A DNA stretch of 64,000 nucleotides, taken from positions 46,079 to 110,078 of the forward strand of contig JACQOF010000146.1 in the NCBI GenBank assembly GCA_016202645.1, read 5' to 3'. The notes below the pieces were generated by a model. That model saw only the letters and a list, made by a program, of their open reading frames with translations, did no database searches and was not told the origin of the DNA. Source of the stretch: a bacterium (GTDB lineage: Bacteria; Lindowbacteria; 2-12-FULL-62-27). Shown here piece after piece: positions 24,273 to 32,479 of the stretch. Numbering within the stretch: the stretch's first letter is position 1; each line of letters begins with the position of its first letter. Position numbers and translations under genes: made by a program.

Positions 24273-26174
24273 ATGTCGATTGACGTGAAGGAATCGTCCG
24301 AACCCGTCTCCAGGGAAAAACTCTGGCCGCTCGTGCTGACCGCCCTCGGCGTCGTCTACGGCGACATCGGCACCAGCCCTCTCTACGCGATCAAGATCAG
24401 TTTCACCGGCGGCGGGGGACTTGCGCCGACGGAGCCGAACGTGCTGGGCGTCCTCTCGCTGGTGTTCTGGTCCGTGACGTTTGTCGTCTCGTTCAAATAC
24501 CTGTTTCACATCCTGCGCGCCGACAACCACGGCGAGGGCGGCATTCTGGCCCTCCTGTCCCTGGCCGCCCGCGGGCTGACCAAAAACGGGATGCCCACCA
24601 CCGGCCCGGTCTTGATCCTCGGACTTTTTGCCGCGGCCCTTCTCTTCGGCGACGGAATCATTACCCCCGCGATTTCCGTCTTGAGCGCGGTGGAAGGTCT
24701 CAGCGTCGCCACTCACGCGTTTGAACCCTTCGTCCTCCCGATCACCACGCTCATCCTCGTGGCCCTCTTCATGGTCCAGCGCAAAGGCACCGCCAGTGTC
24801 GGCAAATTTTTCGGGCCGGTGGTTCTGGTGTGGTTCATAGCGCTTGCGGTCACGGGAATCGCGCAGATCATCCGTCAACCTCAAGTCCTATTCGCCCTGA
24901 ATCCCGTGCATGCCGTCCGATTCGCGTTGACCGCGCCCTCCGCGCTCTTCTGGGTCCTCGGCGGCGTCTTTTTGTGCGTGACGGGGACCGAAGCCATGTA
25001 CGCGGACATGGGGCATCTGGGCCGCCGGGCGATTCAGGTGGGGTGGTACGTACTCGCGATGCCGAGTCTGGTGTTGAATTACTTCGGCCAGGGGGCGCTC
25101 CTCCTGAGCCGCCCTGAAGCCATCTCCTCCCCGTTTTTCGAAATGGTCCCCCGCTGGGGGCTTTACCCGATGGTGCTTCTCGCCACCGCCGCGACCGTGA
25201 TCGCCTCGCAGGCGCTCATCTCCGGCGCCTTCTCCCTCAACCGCCAGGCGATCCAGCTCGGCTATTGCCCCCGGATGACCATCATCCACACTTCGAGCGA
25301 AATCGAAGGGCAGATTTATATTCCCGAAGTGAACTGGACGCTGATGGTCGCCAGCATCGCGATGGTCTGGGGGTTCAAGTCTTCCGAAAATCTGGCGGCT
25401 GCCTACGGCATCGCGGTGGTCGGCAACATGTTGATCACATCCTGTCTCTTCTACATCGTCCTGACCAAAACATGGGGATGGACCGTCCGGCGCGCTGCGC
25501 CGCTGGTCTTGGCGTTTCTGATTGTGGACTTCACGTTTCTGGCGTCGAACTCCCTGAAATTTCTGCAGGGCGGCTGGGTGCCTATCCTGATGGCCTTCGG
25601 ACTCTTCACGCTCATGACCACTTGGAAGGAGGGCCGCCGGCGCCTCGCCGGGTATTTTGCCGGGAAAATCATGCCGCTGGATGAGTTTTTGGATAAAGTC
25701 GCCGCGCGAAAAACCCCGCGGGTGCCCGGCACCGCCGTCTTTCTCACCGCCAACCCGGCCGGCATCCCGCCGATCCTTGTCCACCACTGGCAGCACATCG
25801 GCTCCCTCCACGAGCGCGTGGTGCTCCTCTCCATCGTGAACACCCACATCCCCCGGGTGCCGGCCAAAACCCGCCTGACGGTCAAGGACATCGGCCAGGG
25901 CTTTTTTCAGGTCTCGTCCGTCTACGGATACATGCAGTCTCCCAACGTGCCTGCGATTCTCCGCGGGTGTGAACAACTGGATCTTCGCATCGACCTGAAA
26001 ACCATCACGTATTTTCTGGGCCGGGAAACCCTGATGCCGTACGGCCGGTCCGGGATGCCGTACTGGAGGAAAGTCCTCTTCATCCTCACCTCCCGCAACT
26101 CCCGCAGCGCCACCGCCTACTTCGGCATCCCGCCGGACCAGGTCGAAGAACTTGGAATGCAGGTGGAGTTGTAA
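24273..26174 (+). CDS. kup: Kup family potassium uptake protein
   Basis: A proton-coupled potassium importer of the KUP/HAK/KT family. The 633-residue product has the N-terminal family signature ALGVVYGDIGTSPLYAIK, LRADNHGEGGILAL, FGDGIITPAISVLSAVEG and CVTGTEAMYADMGHLGR, about twelve TM helices up to residue 440 or so, and a soluble C-terminal domain. The length matches E. coli Kup. Its mRNA begins with a c-di-AMP riboswitch, which should shut down potassium import when c-di-AMP is high, the known logic for such riboswitches on potassium transporters. Confidence 0.97.
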   Translation: MSIDVKESSEPVSREKLWPLVLTALGVVYGDIGTSPLYAIKISFTGGGGLAPTEPNVLGVLSLVFWSVTFVVSFKYLFHILRADNHGEGGILALLSLAARGLTKNGMPTTGPVLILGLFAAALLFGDGIITPAISVLSAVEGLSVATHAFEPFVLPITTLILVALFMVQRKGTASVGKFFGPVVLVWFIALAVTGIAQIIRQPQVLFALNPVHAVRFALTAPSALFWVLGGVFLCVTGTEAMYADMGHLGRRAIQVGWYVLAMPSLVLNYFGQGALLLSRPEAISSPFFEMVPRWGLYPMVLLATAATVIASQALISGAFSLNRQAIQLGYCPRMTIIHTSSEIEGQIYIPEVNWTLMVASIAMVWGFKSSENLAAAYGIAVVGNMLITSCLFYIVLTKTWGWTVRRAAPLVLAFLIVDFTFLASNSLKFLQGGWVPILMAFGLFTLMTTWKEGRRRLAGYFAGKIMPLDEFLDKVAARKTPRVPGTAVFLTANPAGIPPILVHHWQHIGSLHERVVLLSIVNTHIPRVPAKTRLTVKDIGQGFFQVSSVYGYMQSPNVPAILRGCEQLDLRIDLKTITYFLGRETLMPYGRSGMPYWRKVLFILTSRNSRSATAYFGIPPDQVEELGMQVEL

Positions 26175-26182
26175 GTTAAATT

Positions 26183-26220
26183 CCTCCTCCCCCCTTGAGG
26201 GGGAGGCTGGGAGGGGGGTT
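26183..26220. repeat. Interspersed palindromic repeat (family 2)
   Basis: A C-tract/G-tract hairpin with the core CCCCCCTTGAGGGGG, followed by GGGAGGGGGG. A related copy in inverted orientation lies at 48832-48867. On plus transcripts it could also end kup transcription, though no clear U-tract follows. Confidence 0.75.
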
Positions 26221-26250
26221 ACAACTCCGAAATATACTGGTTTTCCGTTA

Positions 26251-26347
26251 CTATTCAGCCCTCTCCGTCATTCCCGCGAAAGCGGGAATCCAGATTATCG
26301 CCGGGCGGACTGGATTCCCGCTTTCGCGGGAATGACGACCTGAATAG
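26251..26347. repeat. Head-to-head pair of family-1 repeats
   Basis: A 43-bp unit at 26251-26293, starting CTATTCAG and ending AATCCAG, faces an inverted 38-bp copy at 26310-26347, ending CTGAATAG, with 16 bp between. Together they could fold into one long hairpin, like the paired REP arrangements (BIMEs) of enterobacteria. The left unit is nearly identical to 61109-61151. Confidence 0.92.
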
Positions 26348-26382
26348 TTACGGTTTTCCTTCGGAACCCCCCCCATCCACAT

Positions 26383-26847
26383 TCAGCCTTCGCCGACCGA
26401 TTCCAAGACCTCCGTTTTCAATTTGTCCGTCATCCAGAATCCGGCTACAGATTGGAGACGTTCCAGCACCGGTTTCAGGGGGCCGATTTTCTTTTCTTGT
26501 CGCGCCTCAATGAGAACGCCCAATAGCCCGACGACCCGGAGCCCTTCCCGGACGGCCACTCGCCGGCCTTCTTGTTCGTCCATCAACAGGACATCCGCAT
26601 TGAGTTCCTTCGCCAGCACTACCGCCTCGGCTTCGCCCAGATCCAGCTCCGCCTTCAACCGTCCTACTGCGCGCTCATCCTGAATTTTTTCAACCCGGAG
26701 AAATTTCGGCAGGTTCGGATGAACCTTGCGCAATTCATCATGGACAGCATGGGGCACAATAACTTCCCCGTACATTTCAACGAGAAGCCGATCCAGCCCG
26801 ATATCGATCAGATTCGAAATGGGAGAAGTGTCACTGACAACAATCAA
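26383..26847 (-). CDS. PIN-domain toxin (DUF3368-like)
   Basis: A 154-residue PIN-domain ribonuclease candidate. The N-terminal VVSDTSPISNL holds the first acidic residue; LDLGEAEAVVLAKEL supplies the middle acidic pair and LLMDEQEGRRVA the later one, consistent with the metal site of PIN nucleases. RVVGLLGVLIEARQEKKIGP is typical of the DUF3368 branch. It is encoded directly after, and overlapping by ATGA, a UPF0175-family gene, the usual antitoxin partner. Confidence 0.9.
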   Translation of the reverse strand: MIVVSDTSPISNLIDIGLDRLLVEMYGEVIVPHAVHDELRKVHPNLPKFLRVEKIQDERAVGRLKAELDLGEAEAVVLAKELNADVLLMDEQEGRRVAVREGLRVVGLLGVLIEARQEKKIGPLKPVLERLQSVAGFWMTDKLKTEVLESVGEG

Positions 26848-27089
26848 TGTGCGCGCAACAATTCAAGAGTCTTCAAATCCTGCCGAAAATCTTCGACCCC
26901 ATAATTCATGGGAATCTGTCGCTTGCCCAACTCCTTCTGAAACTGGATCACACCCATCTTGGCTACTGCGGCCGCCTTGCCGAGGCTGACACTCTTGTTG
27001 ACATAAAGCCCCACGGCCAGATCAAAGCGGAGTTGCTCGTCCGTCAGATTCAGCTTGTCAATCGCCACGTCATCGATTCGGATGTTCAT
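26844..27089 (-). CDS. UPF0175 family antitoxin
   Basis: An 81-residue small protein of the UPF0175 family. The central YVNKSVSLGKAAAVAKMGV and FQKELGKRQIPMNYGVEDF stretches correspond to the conserved helix-turn-helix-like core and the R-x-IP-x-x-Y-x-x-EDF ending of the family. It precedes and overlaps the PIN toxin gene, giving the usual antitoxin-first order. A promoter with its -10 box six bases before the ATG predicts a leaderless mRNA. Confidence 0.88.
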   Translation of the reverse strand: MNIRIDDVAIDKLNLTDEQLRFDLAVGLYVNKSVSLGKAAAVAKMGVIQFQKELGKRQIPMNYGVEDFRQDLKTLELLRAH

Positions 27090-27095
27090 GACTTA

Positions 27096-27124
27096 AATTT
27101 ACCGCAGAATTCGACTTTGGGCAA
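27096..27124 (-). promoter_or_regulatory. Sigma-70 promoter of the UPF0175-PIN pair, leaderless
   Basis: On the minus strand, TTGCCC (27124-27119), a 17-bp spacer and TAAATT (27101-27096), with the ATG at 27089, seven bases from the end of the -10 box. Confidence 0.6.
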
Positions 27125-27157
27125 GCTCGATGGCCCGCAGGGGAAAGAAAGTAAATG

Positions 27158-27231
27158 GGTGGCTAACGGGATTTGAACCCGCGACCCCCTGAGCCACAGT
27201 CAGGTGCTCTGCCAGCTGAGCTATAGCCACC
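27158..27231 (-). tRNA. tRNA-His (anticodon GTG)
   Basis: Read on the minus strand it folds as a standard tRNA: acceptor GTGGCTA/TAGCCAC, D-arm AGCTCAGCTGGCAGAGC, anticodon stem CCTGA/TCAGG around loop CTGTGGC with anticodon GTG, and a T-arm with GTTCAAATC. The extra 5-prime G (G-1) opposite discriminator C73 is the tRNA-His identity feature. The 3-prime CCA is not encoded. Confidence 0.96.
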
Positions 27232-27245
27232 ATGGAGGTGAGCAT

Positions 27246-27281
27246 CCCCGACGATGACAGGGATGTCATGCGTCGTCGGGG
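27246..27281. repeat. Strong hairpin upstream of tRNA-His
   Basis: Outer arms CCCCGACGA (27246-27254) and TCGTCGGGG (27273-27281) and inner arms TGACA (27255-27259) and TGTCA (27264-27268) form a stable stem with one bulge. No U-tract follows on either strand, so it is not an obvious terminator. Confidence 0.75.
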
Positions 27282-27304
27282 ACAGCCACCGTGGATGGAG
27301 ATTC

Positions 27305-27387
27305 AAGGCTCAATATTCAATATTCAATGTTCAAGTCTCAAGTCAGAAACTTGAAAATGGAGCATTGAATATTGAATATTGAGCCTT
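27305..27387. repeat. Long perfect inverted repeat, 25-bp arms
   Basis: Arms 27305-27329 and 27363-27387 are perfect complements (AAGGCTCAATATTC at the outer end of the left arm). Each contains a short direct repeat of TTCAATA. TCAAGT/ACTTGA may extend the stem in the loop. It lies 17 bases before the HD-GYP promoter. Confidence 0.9.
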
Positions 27388-27403
27388 CGAAGAATATACC
27401 CAA

Positions 27404-27432
27404 TTGACAGAAGGGGTCAATGCCCATATAAT
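27404..27432 (+). promoter_or_regulatory. Perfect-consensus sigma-70 promoter of the pilus operon
   Basis: TTGACA (27404-27409), a 17-bp spacer and TATAAT (27427-27432) match the consensus exactly. Eight bases separate the -10 box from the ATG at 27441, so the HD-GYP mRNA should be leaderless or nearly so. It may drive the whole plus-strand block to about 38.4 kb. Confidence 0.85.
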
Positions 27433-27440
27433 TTTTTAAT

Positions 27441-29030
27441 ATGGCGATGACTAGGAAAATACGGGGGGCAGCTTCCCTGAAAAAGCGCGCGGATGTCCGG
27501 CGCGCCGGCGGCCGGAGTGTCGGCCGAAAGAACGCGGCGGGCGCTTCCCTGCGCCTGGCCGGCGGGAACCTTCTGGCGGAAAACGAGCGTCTCTACACTC
27601 TTCTCGAACTTTCAACCCTTCTCTCATCCGTCCACGACGTCGACCAGCTGTTGAAACTTCTCACCCTTCAAACCTCCATCCTGCTCGGCGCAGCCCGCAC
27701 GAGTATCTTCCTGTATGACGAGGGAAAAAACGAATTCTGGTCGAAGGTGGCGGAAGGGGAGGGCCGCAAGACCATCCGGGTGCGTGCGGATCAGGGGATC
27801 GTGGGGCTGGTTTTCCGGCGGAAGAAGCTCATCAATGTCGAGGACGCCTATCGCCATCCCTCGTTTAATCAGACCGTCGACCGCAAAACGGGATTTCGGA
27901 CTCGCAACATTCTCGCCTGCCCGATGACGCTTCGGTCGGGGGGGCTACTGGGCGTCATGGAAGTCCTCAACAAAAAATCTGGATCTTTCATGTCCCAGGA
28001 CGAAAAAATGCTGCCGGCTATCGCGGCGGTCGCGGCGGTCGCGCTTGAAAACTCGCTCCTCCTCCAGGACCAGGCCACCCTCTTTGAGGCCGTCATCGAG
28101 TCCTCCATCCACGCCCTCGGCGAGCGCGACCGCATCACCTACGGCCATACCGTCCGGGTGGCTTTCTATGCCGACCGGATCGCCCGCGCCGTCAGCGCGG
28201 CGTCCCGGCCGCCGTTCAAGTCCATCCACTATTCCCCGGAAGACCTGCGGAAACTCCGTTTCGCGGCCCTGCTTCACGACATCGGCAAGATCACGGTGCC
28301 GGAGGCGATTTTGAACAAGAAGGACAAGCTGGAGCCCCACGAAGTCGAGAACATCCGGCTCAGGTTCGAGCACGTCAAGCTGTCCGAAAAAATACGCGTG
28401 ATGTCGAACGGAGGCGGCAATACCGCCGATCACCGCCGGCTGTGCGAGGGTCTCGACCGGGACTTTGACCTGGTCAGCCGTAAAATCGCGCCGGGCCCCC
28501 TGACGCCCGGGGAAGTGAACGATCTTGACCGGCTCCGCCGGACCACCTACCGGATCGAAGGCCGGGACATGCCGCTCCTGACCGAACAGGAGCACGCCCA
28601 TCTGGCCTTGGCCCGGGGGAACTTGACAGAAGCCGAATTTGGAATCATGAAGGCGCACGTCAAAAAGACATGGGACATCCTGAACAAGATATACTGGCCG
28701 AAGGACCTCAGGGAAATTCCGTTCTGGGCGGCGACGCACCACGAGCGGCCCAATGGCACCGGATATCCGCTGGGCCTGAAGGGCGCCGAAATTCCGCTCG
28801 AGGGGCAGATCCTGGCGGTGGCCGATATTTTCGACGCGTTGACAGCCGCCGACCGGCCCTACAAGAAACGGATACCGATCGATGAGGCCATGGATATTCT
28901 CCGGAAAACCGCGGAGGAGGGGCACGTGAACAAGGACATTGTCGATCTCTTTTTTGAACAGAACATCGCGGACCTGACGCCGCCCGGCATGTCGGAGCCG
29001 GCGACGGCGGCCTCCGGGAAGGGCGTCTAA
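27441..29030 (+). CDS. GAF domain-HD-GYP c-di-GMP phosphodiesterase
   Basis: A 529-residue signalling enzyme expected to hydrolyse c-di-GMP. After a basic N-terminal tail (1 to about 45), residues of about 55-205 form a GAF sensor domain. The HD-GYP domain follows: FAALLHDIGKITVP holds the HD pair, HHERPNGTGYPLGL the HHE and GYP motifs, and VADIFDALTAADRPYK the later metal ligand. All catalytic residues look intact. About 100 extra residues sit between the HD and HHE motifs, containing a second His-rich segment (EQEHAHLALARG). It lies four bases before a PilB gene whose product has a c-di-GMP-binding motif. Confidence 0.93.
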   Translation: MAMTRKIRGAASLKKRADVRRAGGRSVGRKNAAGASLRLAGGNLLAENERLYTLLELSTLLSSVHDVDQLLKLLTLQTSILLGAARTSIFLYDEGKNEFWSKVAEGEGRKTIRVRADQGIVGLVFRRKKLINVEDAYRHPSFNQTVDRKTGFRTRNILACPMTLRSGGLLGVMEVLNKKSGSFMSQDEKMLPAIAAVAAVALENSLLLQDQATLFEAVIESSIHALGERDRITYGHTVRVAFYADRIARAVSAASRPPFKSIHYSPEDLRKLRFAALLHDIGKITVPEAILNKKDKLEPHEVENIRLRFEHVKLSEKIRVMSNGGGNTADHRRLCEGLDRDFDLVSRKIAPGPLTPGEVNDLDRLRRTTYRIEGRDMPLLTEQEHAHLALARGNLTEAEFGIMKAHVKKTWDILNKIYWPKDLREIPFWAATHHERPNGTGYPLGLKGAEIPLEGQILAVADIFDALTAADRPYKKRIPIDEAMDILRKTAEEGHVNKDIVDLFFEQNIADLTPPGMSEPATAASGKGV

Positions 29031-29034
29031 ACAG

Positions 29035-30762
29035 ATGTCCATGCCCCAGCGCAAGCGGCTCGGCGACATCCTGGTCGATGCGGGTCTGCTTTCGGAGGAA
29101 GCGATCGTGCAGGCCATGGCGCGCCAGAAGGAAACCGGCCACCGCCTGGGCCAGACTCTCGTTGAACTTGGCCTCGTCACACCCGAACAGCTCGCCGCGG
29201 CGCTGTCCGCCCAGCTCGGCATCCCCTACGTCCGTCTCTCCGATTACTCCATCACGCCGGACCTCATCACCAAAATTCCAGAGAGGGTTGCCCGTCAGCA
29301 CAAGCTCGTCCCGATCGAGGAGGTCGCCGGAAAACTGGTGGTCGCGGTCGCTGACCCGCTCGACATCACCGCCCTCGATGATTTGCAGCTCATGCTGGGC
29401 CTTGAGATCGAGCCGGTGATTGCCGCGGAGTCGGACGTCATCCGGTCCATCGACCAGTACTACGGGACCCCGACCCAGACCGTGGAGGAAGTCCTTCAGG
29501 AAATGACGGGGGACGACATCAAGCTCATCACTGACGTGGACGGGGTCCTGGGCGGCGGGACGGAGCAGGTGGGCAGCGAAACTCCGGTCATCCGTCTCGT
29601 GAACATGGTCATCCTCCAGGCCCTGCGGGACCGCGCCAGCGACATTCACATCGAGCCCTTCGAGCACCGCTTCCAGGTCCGGGAACGCATCGACGGCGTT
29701 CTCAAGGATCTCCCATCGCCGCCCCGCGCGTTGCAGGCGGGGATCATATCCCGGGTCAAGATCATGGCGGACCTCAACATCGCCGAAAACCGCCTGCCGC
29801 AGGATGGCCGCATCCGCGTGAAGCTTGCGGGGAAGGAAATCGACATCCGCGTGTCGTGTCTTCCGACGATGTTCGGCGAAAGCATCGTGCTCCGCCTTCT
29901 GGACCGCACCGCCGCCATCCTGTCGATCAATGATCTCGGATTCCAGGAGGACGACGCCAAAAAATACCGGGACAACCTCGGCGCCTCCAACGGCATCGTC
30001 CTCATCACCGGCCCCACCGGCAGCGGGAAAACCACGACGCTCTACGCGGGCGTCACGGAAGTCAACTCGCCCGACGTGAAGCTCATCACGGTGGAGGATC
30101 CGGTGGAATACGAAATCAAGGGACTCATCCAGTGCCCCGTCAACGAAAAAGTCGGCATGACCTTCGCGTCGGCTCTTCGCGCCATCCTCCGCCAGGACCC
30201 CGACATCATCCTCATCGGTGAAATCCGCGACGCCGAGACCGCCTCCATCGCGATCCAGTCCGCCCTGACCGGTCACCTGGTCTTGTCGACGACCCACACC
30301 AACGAGGCCGCCGGCGCCATCACGCGCCTGATCGACATGGGCTGCGAACCCTTTCTCCTCACCTCCAGCATCCGCGCCATCGTCGGCCAGCGGCTCGTGC
30401 GGCGGATATGCCCGGCCTGCCGGGAACAGTTCGATCCGAAGCCGGACGATTTGAAGAAACTGGGCAAGCGCATGGAGGATTTCCGCGCCCAGCAGTTTTT
30501 CCGCGGCCGCGGCTGCGCCGAATGCGCGATGACGGGATACCGGGGCCGGGTCGGCGTCTACGAAGTCCTCGTTCTCAACAACGAGATCAACGACATGATC
30601 GTCGAGAAACAGCCGGCGAATCTGATCCATAAAAAGGCCATGGAACTCGGCATGAGGCCGCTTCGCGAGGACGGCTGGGCGAAGATTCTGCAGGGCATGA
30701 CAACCATCGACGAAGTCCTGCGGGTCTGCCCCATCGAGACCGGCGTGGCCATTCAGGACTGA
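29035..30762 (+). CDS. pilB: PilB/GspE-type assembly ATPase with MshEN c-di-GMP-binding domain
   Basis: A 575-residue hexameric motor ATPase for pilus extension (or type II secretion). The N-terminus has two tandem copies of the 24-residue MshEN motif, each starting RLG and ending in Gln (about residues 8-31 and 37-60), separated by the canonical five residues (KETGH); this motif binds c-di-GMP in MshE. The C-terminal half has Walker A GPTGSGKTTT (about 328), the Asp box, Walker B DPDIILIGEIRD and the His box, plus a four-Cys zinc site (CPACREQ and CAECAMTGYRG). The gene is four bases after the HD-GYP gene. Confidence 0.93.
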   Translation: MSMPQRKRLGDILVDAGLLSEEAIVQAMARQKETGHRLGQTLVELGLVTPEQLAAALSAQLGIPYVRLSDYSITPDLITKIPERVARQHKLVPIEEVAGKLVVAVADPLDITALDDLQLMLGLEIEPVIAAESDVIRSIDQYYGTPTQTVEEVLQEMTGDDIKLITDVDGVLGGGTEQVGSETPVIRLVNMVILQALRDRASDIHIEPFEHRFQVRERIDGVLKDLPSPPRALQAGIISRVKIMADLNIAENRLPQDGRIRVKLAGKEIDIRVSCLPTMFGESIVLRLLDRTAAILSINDLGFQEDDAKKYRDNLGASNGIVLITGPTGSGKTTTLYAGVTEVNSPDVKLITVEDPVEYEIKGLIQCPVNEKVGMTFASALRAILRQDPDIILIGEIRDAETASIAIQSALTGHLVLSTTHTNEAAGAITRLIDMGCEPFLLTSSIRAIVGQRLVRRICPACREQFDPKPDDLKKLGKRMEDFRAQQFFRGRGCAECAMTGYRGRVGVYEVLVLNNEINDMIVEKQPANLIHKKAMELGMRPLREDGWAKILQGMTTIDEVLRVCPIETGVAIQD

Positions 30763-30769
30763 TGTCACC

Positions 30770-32455
30770 ATGATCGATTCTCCGGAACTTCTGAAAATCC
30801 TCGGAACACAAGGGTATCTCACGCCCGAGCAGGTCGACGCGGCCACGGTCACCTCCCAGGCCGAAAACAAATCCGTCGTGGTGGCCCTTCAGGACATGGG
30901 ACTTCTGGAGGAGGAACAAATCTACGAGGCCTACGCCCAGCATATTGGCCTCCCGTACGAGAATGTTGACGACTACAAGCCGGCCCAGTCTCTTCTGGAC
31001 CGGATCGAAACCATGCTGGCGCAGCAGTTCCAGATTTTCCCTCTCTCCTTCGACAACGGATTTCTGAAACTCGCCTGCGCAGACGTGCTCGATCTGAAAA
31101 GCCAGGAAGATCTCCGGCACAAACTGGACGTGAACATCGATTTGGTGATGGTCAATCCCCGCAAACTCACCGTCCTGATCGACACCTACTACGCCATGGC
31201 CCAGGAAAATCTGGAGGATGTGATCGGAGATTTGCAGGACGTCCAGGGCGACACCTACAACAAGGAGCTGTCGGCGGCCGACGAGGCGACGGCGGCGGAG
31301 CAGGCCCCGATCATCCGCCTCGTGAACATGCTGCTCATGCAGGCCCTCAAGAACAAGGCCAGCGACATCCATTACGAGCCTTCCGAGAAAGATTTCTCCG
31401 TGCGGTTCCGCCAGGACGGGGTGCTGGTCCATCAGCCGAAAATTCCCAAAAAATTCCAGGGCGCGGTCCTGGCCCGCGTGAAGATCATGTCCTCGATGGA
31501 CATTTCGGAAAAACGCATTCCGCAGGACGGCCGGATCAAGATGAAGATGCTCGGCAAGGAAGTCGACTTCCGCGTGTCGGCCCTCCCGTCCCTCTACGGC
31601 GAAAGCATCGTCCTCCGTCTTCTGGACAAGGCCTCCGTGTCTCTGGGACTTGAGCAAGTCGGCTTCATCGAGGACAATCGGCGCATTTTTAACGACCTGA
31701 TCCGAAAACCCAACGGCATCATCCTCGTCACCGGCCCGACCGGCTCCGGTAAAACGACGACCCTCTATTCGGCGCTCAACGAAATCAACACGCCCGACCG
31801 GAAAATCATCACTGTCGAGGATCCCGTCGAGTATCAGCTCGACGGCATCAACCAGATGCAGGTCCACGCCAGCATCGGCCTGACCTTCGCCGCGGGCCTC
31901 CGGTCGATCCTCCGCCAGTCTCCGGATGTCATCCTCGTCGGGGAAATCCGCGACATGGAAACCGGGTCGATCGCGATCCGCGCCGCTCTCACCGGCCACC
32001 TCGTGTTCTCGACCCTCCACACCAACGACGCGCCCAGTTCCATCACCCGTCTCATCGACATGGGCGTCAGCCCCTTCATGATCGCCTCGTCCCTCCAGGC
32101 TGCCATGGCCCAGCGGCTGGTGCGGACCATCTGCAAAAACTGCAAGCAAGTCTACCAGCCGAGCGAAAAGACGCTGAAGGAACTGAATTTCCCGATGGAC
32201 ATCGCCGCCAAGACGACCTTCTACAAGGGCGCCGGCTGCGAAATTTGCAATTTTACCGGTTACAAGGGCCGGTCCGGCATTTTCGAGCTGATGGTCGTGA
32301 ACGAGGAAATCAAGGAACTGATCCTTCAGATGAAGCCCTCCTATGTCATCGAGGAAGCGGCCGTCCGGGCCGGCATGCGGAAACTCCGGGACGACGGATT
32401 CCGCAAAGTCGCGCTCGGGATGACGACCATGGAAGAGGTTGTTGCGAACGCCTGA
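30770..32455 (+). CDS. Second PilB/GspE-type assembly ATPase
   Basis: A 561-residue paralogue of the preceding ATPase with Walker A GPTGSGKTTT, Walker B SPDVILVGEIRD, the TGHLVFSTLHTNDAPSS His box and a zinc site (CKNCKQ and CEICNFTGYKG). Its N-terminal domain has the general MshEN fold, but the Arg-Leu-Gly positions are degenerate (ILGTQGYLTPEQ, KSVVVALQDMGLL), so c-di-GMP binding is unlikely. Two adjacent PilB-like motors suggest either a heteromeric or alternating motor, or separate pilus and secretion systems. It starts seven bases after the first and is followed by pilT. Confidence 0.93.
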   Translation: MIDSPELLKILGTQGYLTPEQVDAATVTSQAENKSVVVALQDMGLLEEEQIYEAYAQHIGLPYENVDDYKPAQSLLDRIETMLAQQFQIFPLSFDNGFLKLACADVLDLKSQEDLRHKLDVNIDLVMVNPRKLTVLIDTYYAMAQENLEDVIGDLQDVQGDTYNKELSAADEATAAEQAPIIRLVNMLLMQALKNKASDIHYEPSEKDFSVRFRQDGVLVHQPKIPKKFQGAVLARVKIMSSMDISEKRIPQDGRIKMKMLGKEVDFRVSALPSLYGESIVLRLLDKASVSLGLEQVGFIEDNRRIFNDLIRKPNGIILVTGPTGSGKTTTLYSALNEINTPDRKIITVEDPVEYQLDGINQMQVHASIGLTFAAGLRSILRQSPDVILVGEIRDMETGSIAIRAALTGHLVFSTLHTNDAPSSITRLIDMGVSPFMIASSLQAAMAQRLVRTICKNCKQVYQPSEKTLKELNFPMDIAAKTTFYKGAGCEICNFTGYKGRSGIFELMVVNEEIKELILQMKPSYVIEEAAVRAGMRKLRDDGFRKVALGMTTMEEVVANA

Positions 32456-32479
32456 CCTTTGAGGTAGCCTCCCAGTTTC

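Noticed and set aside
26152-26343. 63-residue frame after kup
   Set aside because: Its sequence (SRESGNP, WIPAFAGMT) is the translation of family-1 and family-2 repeats.
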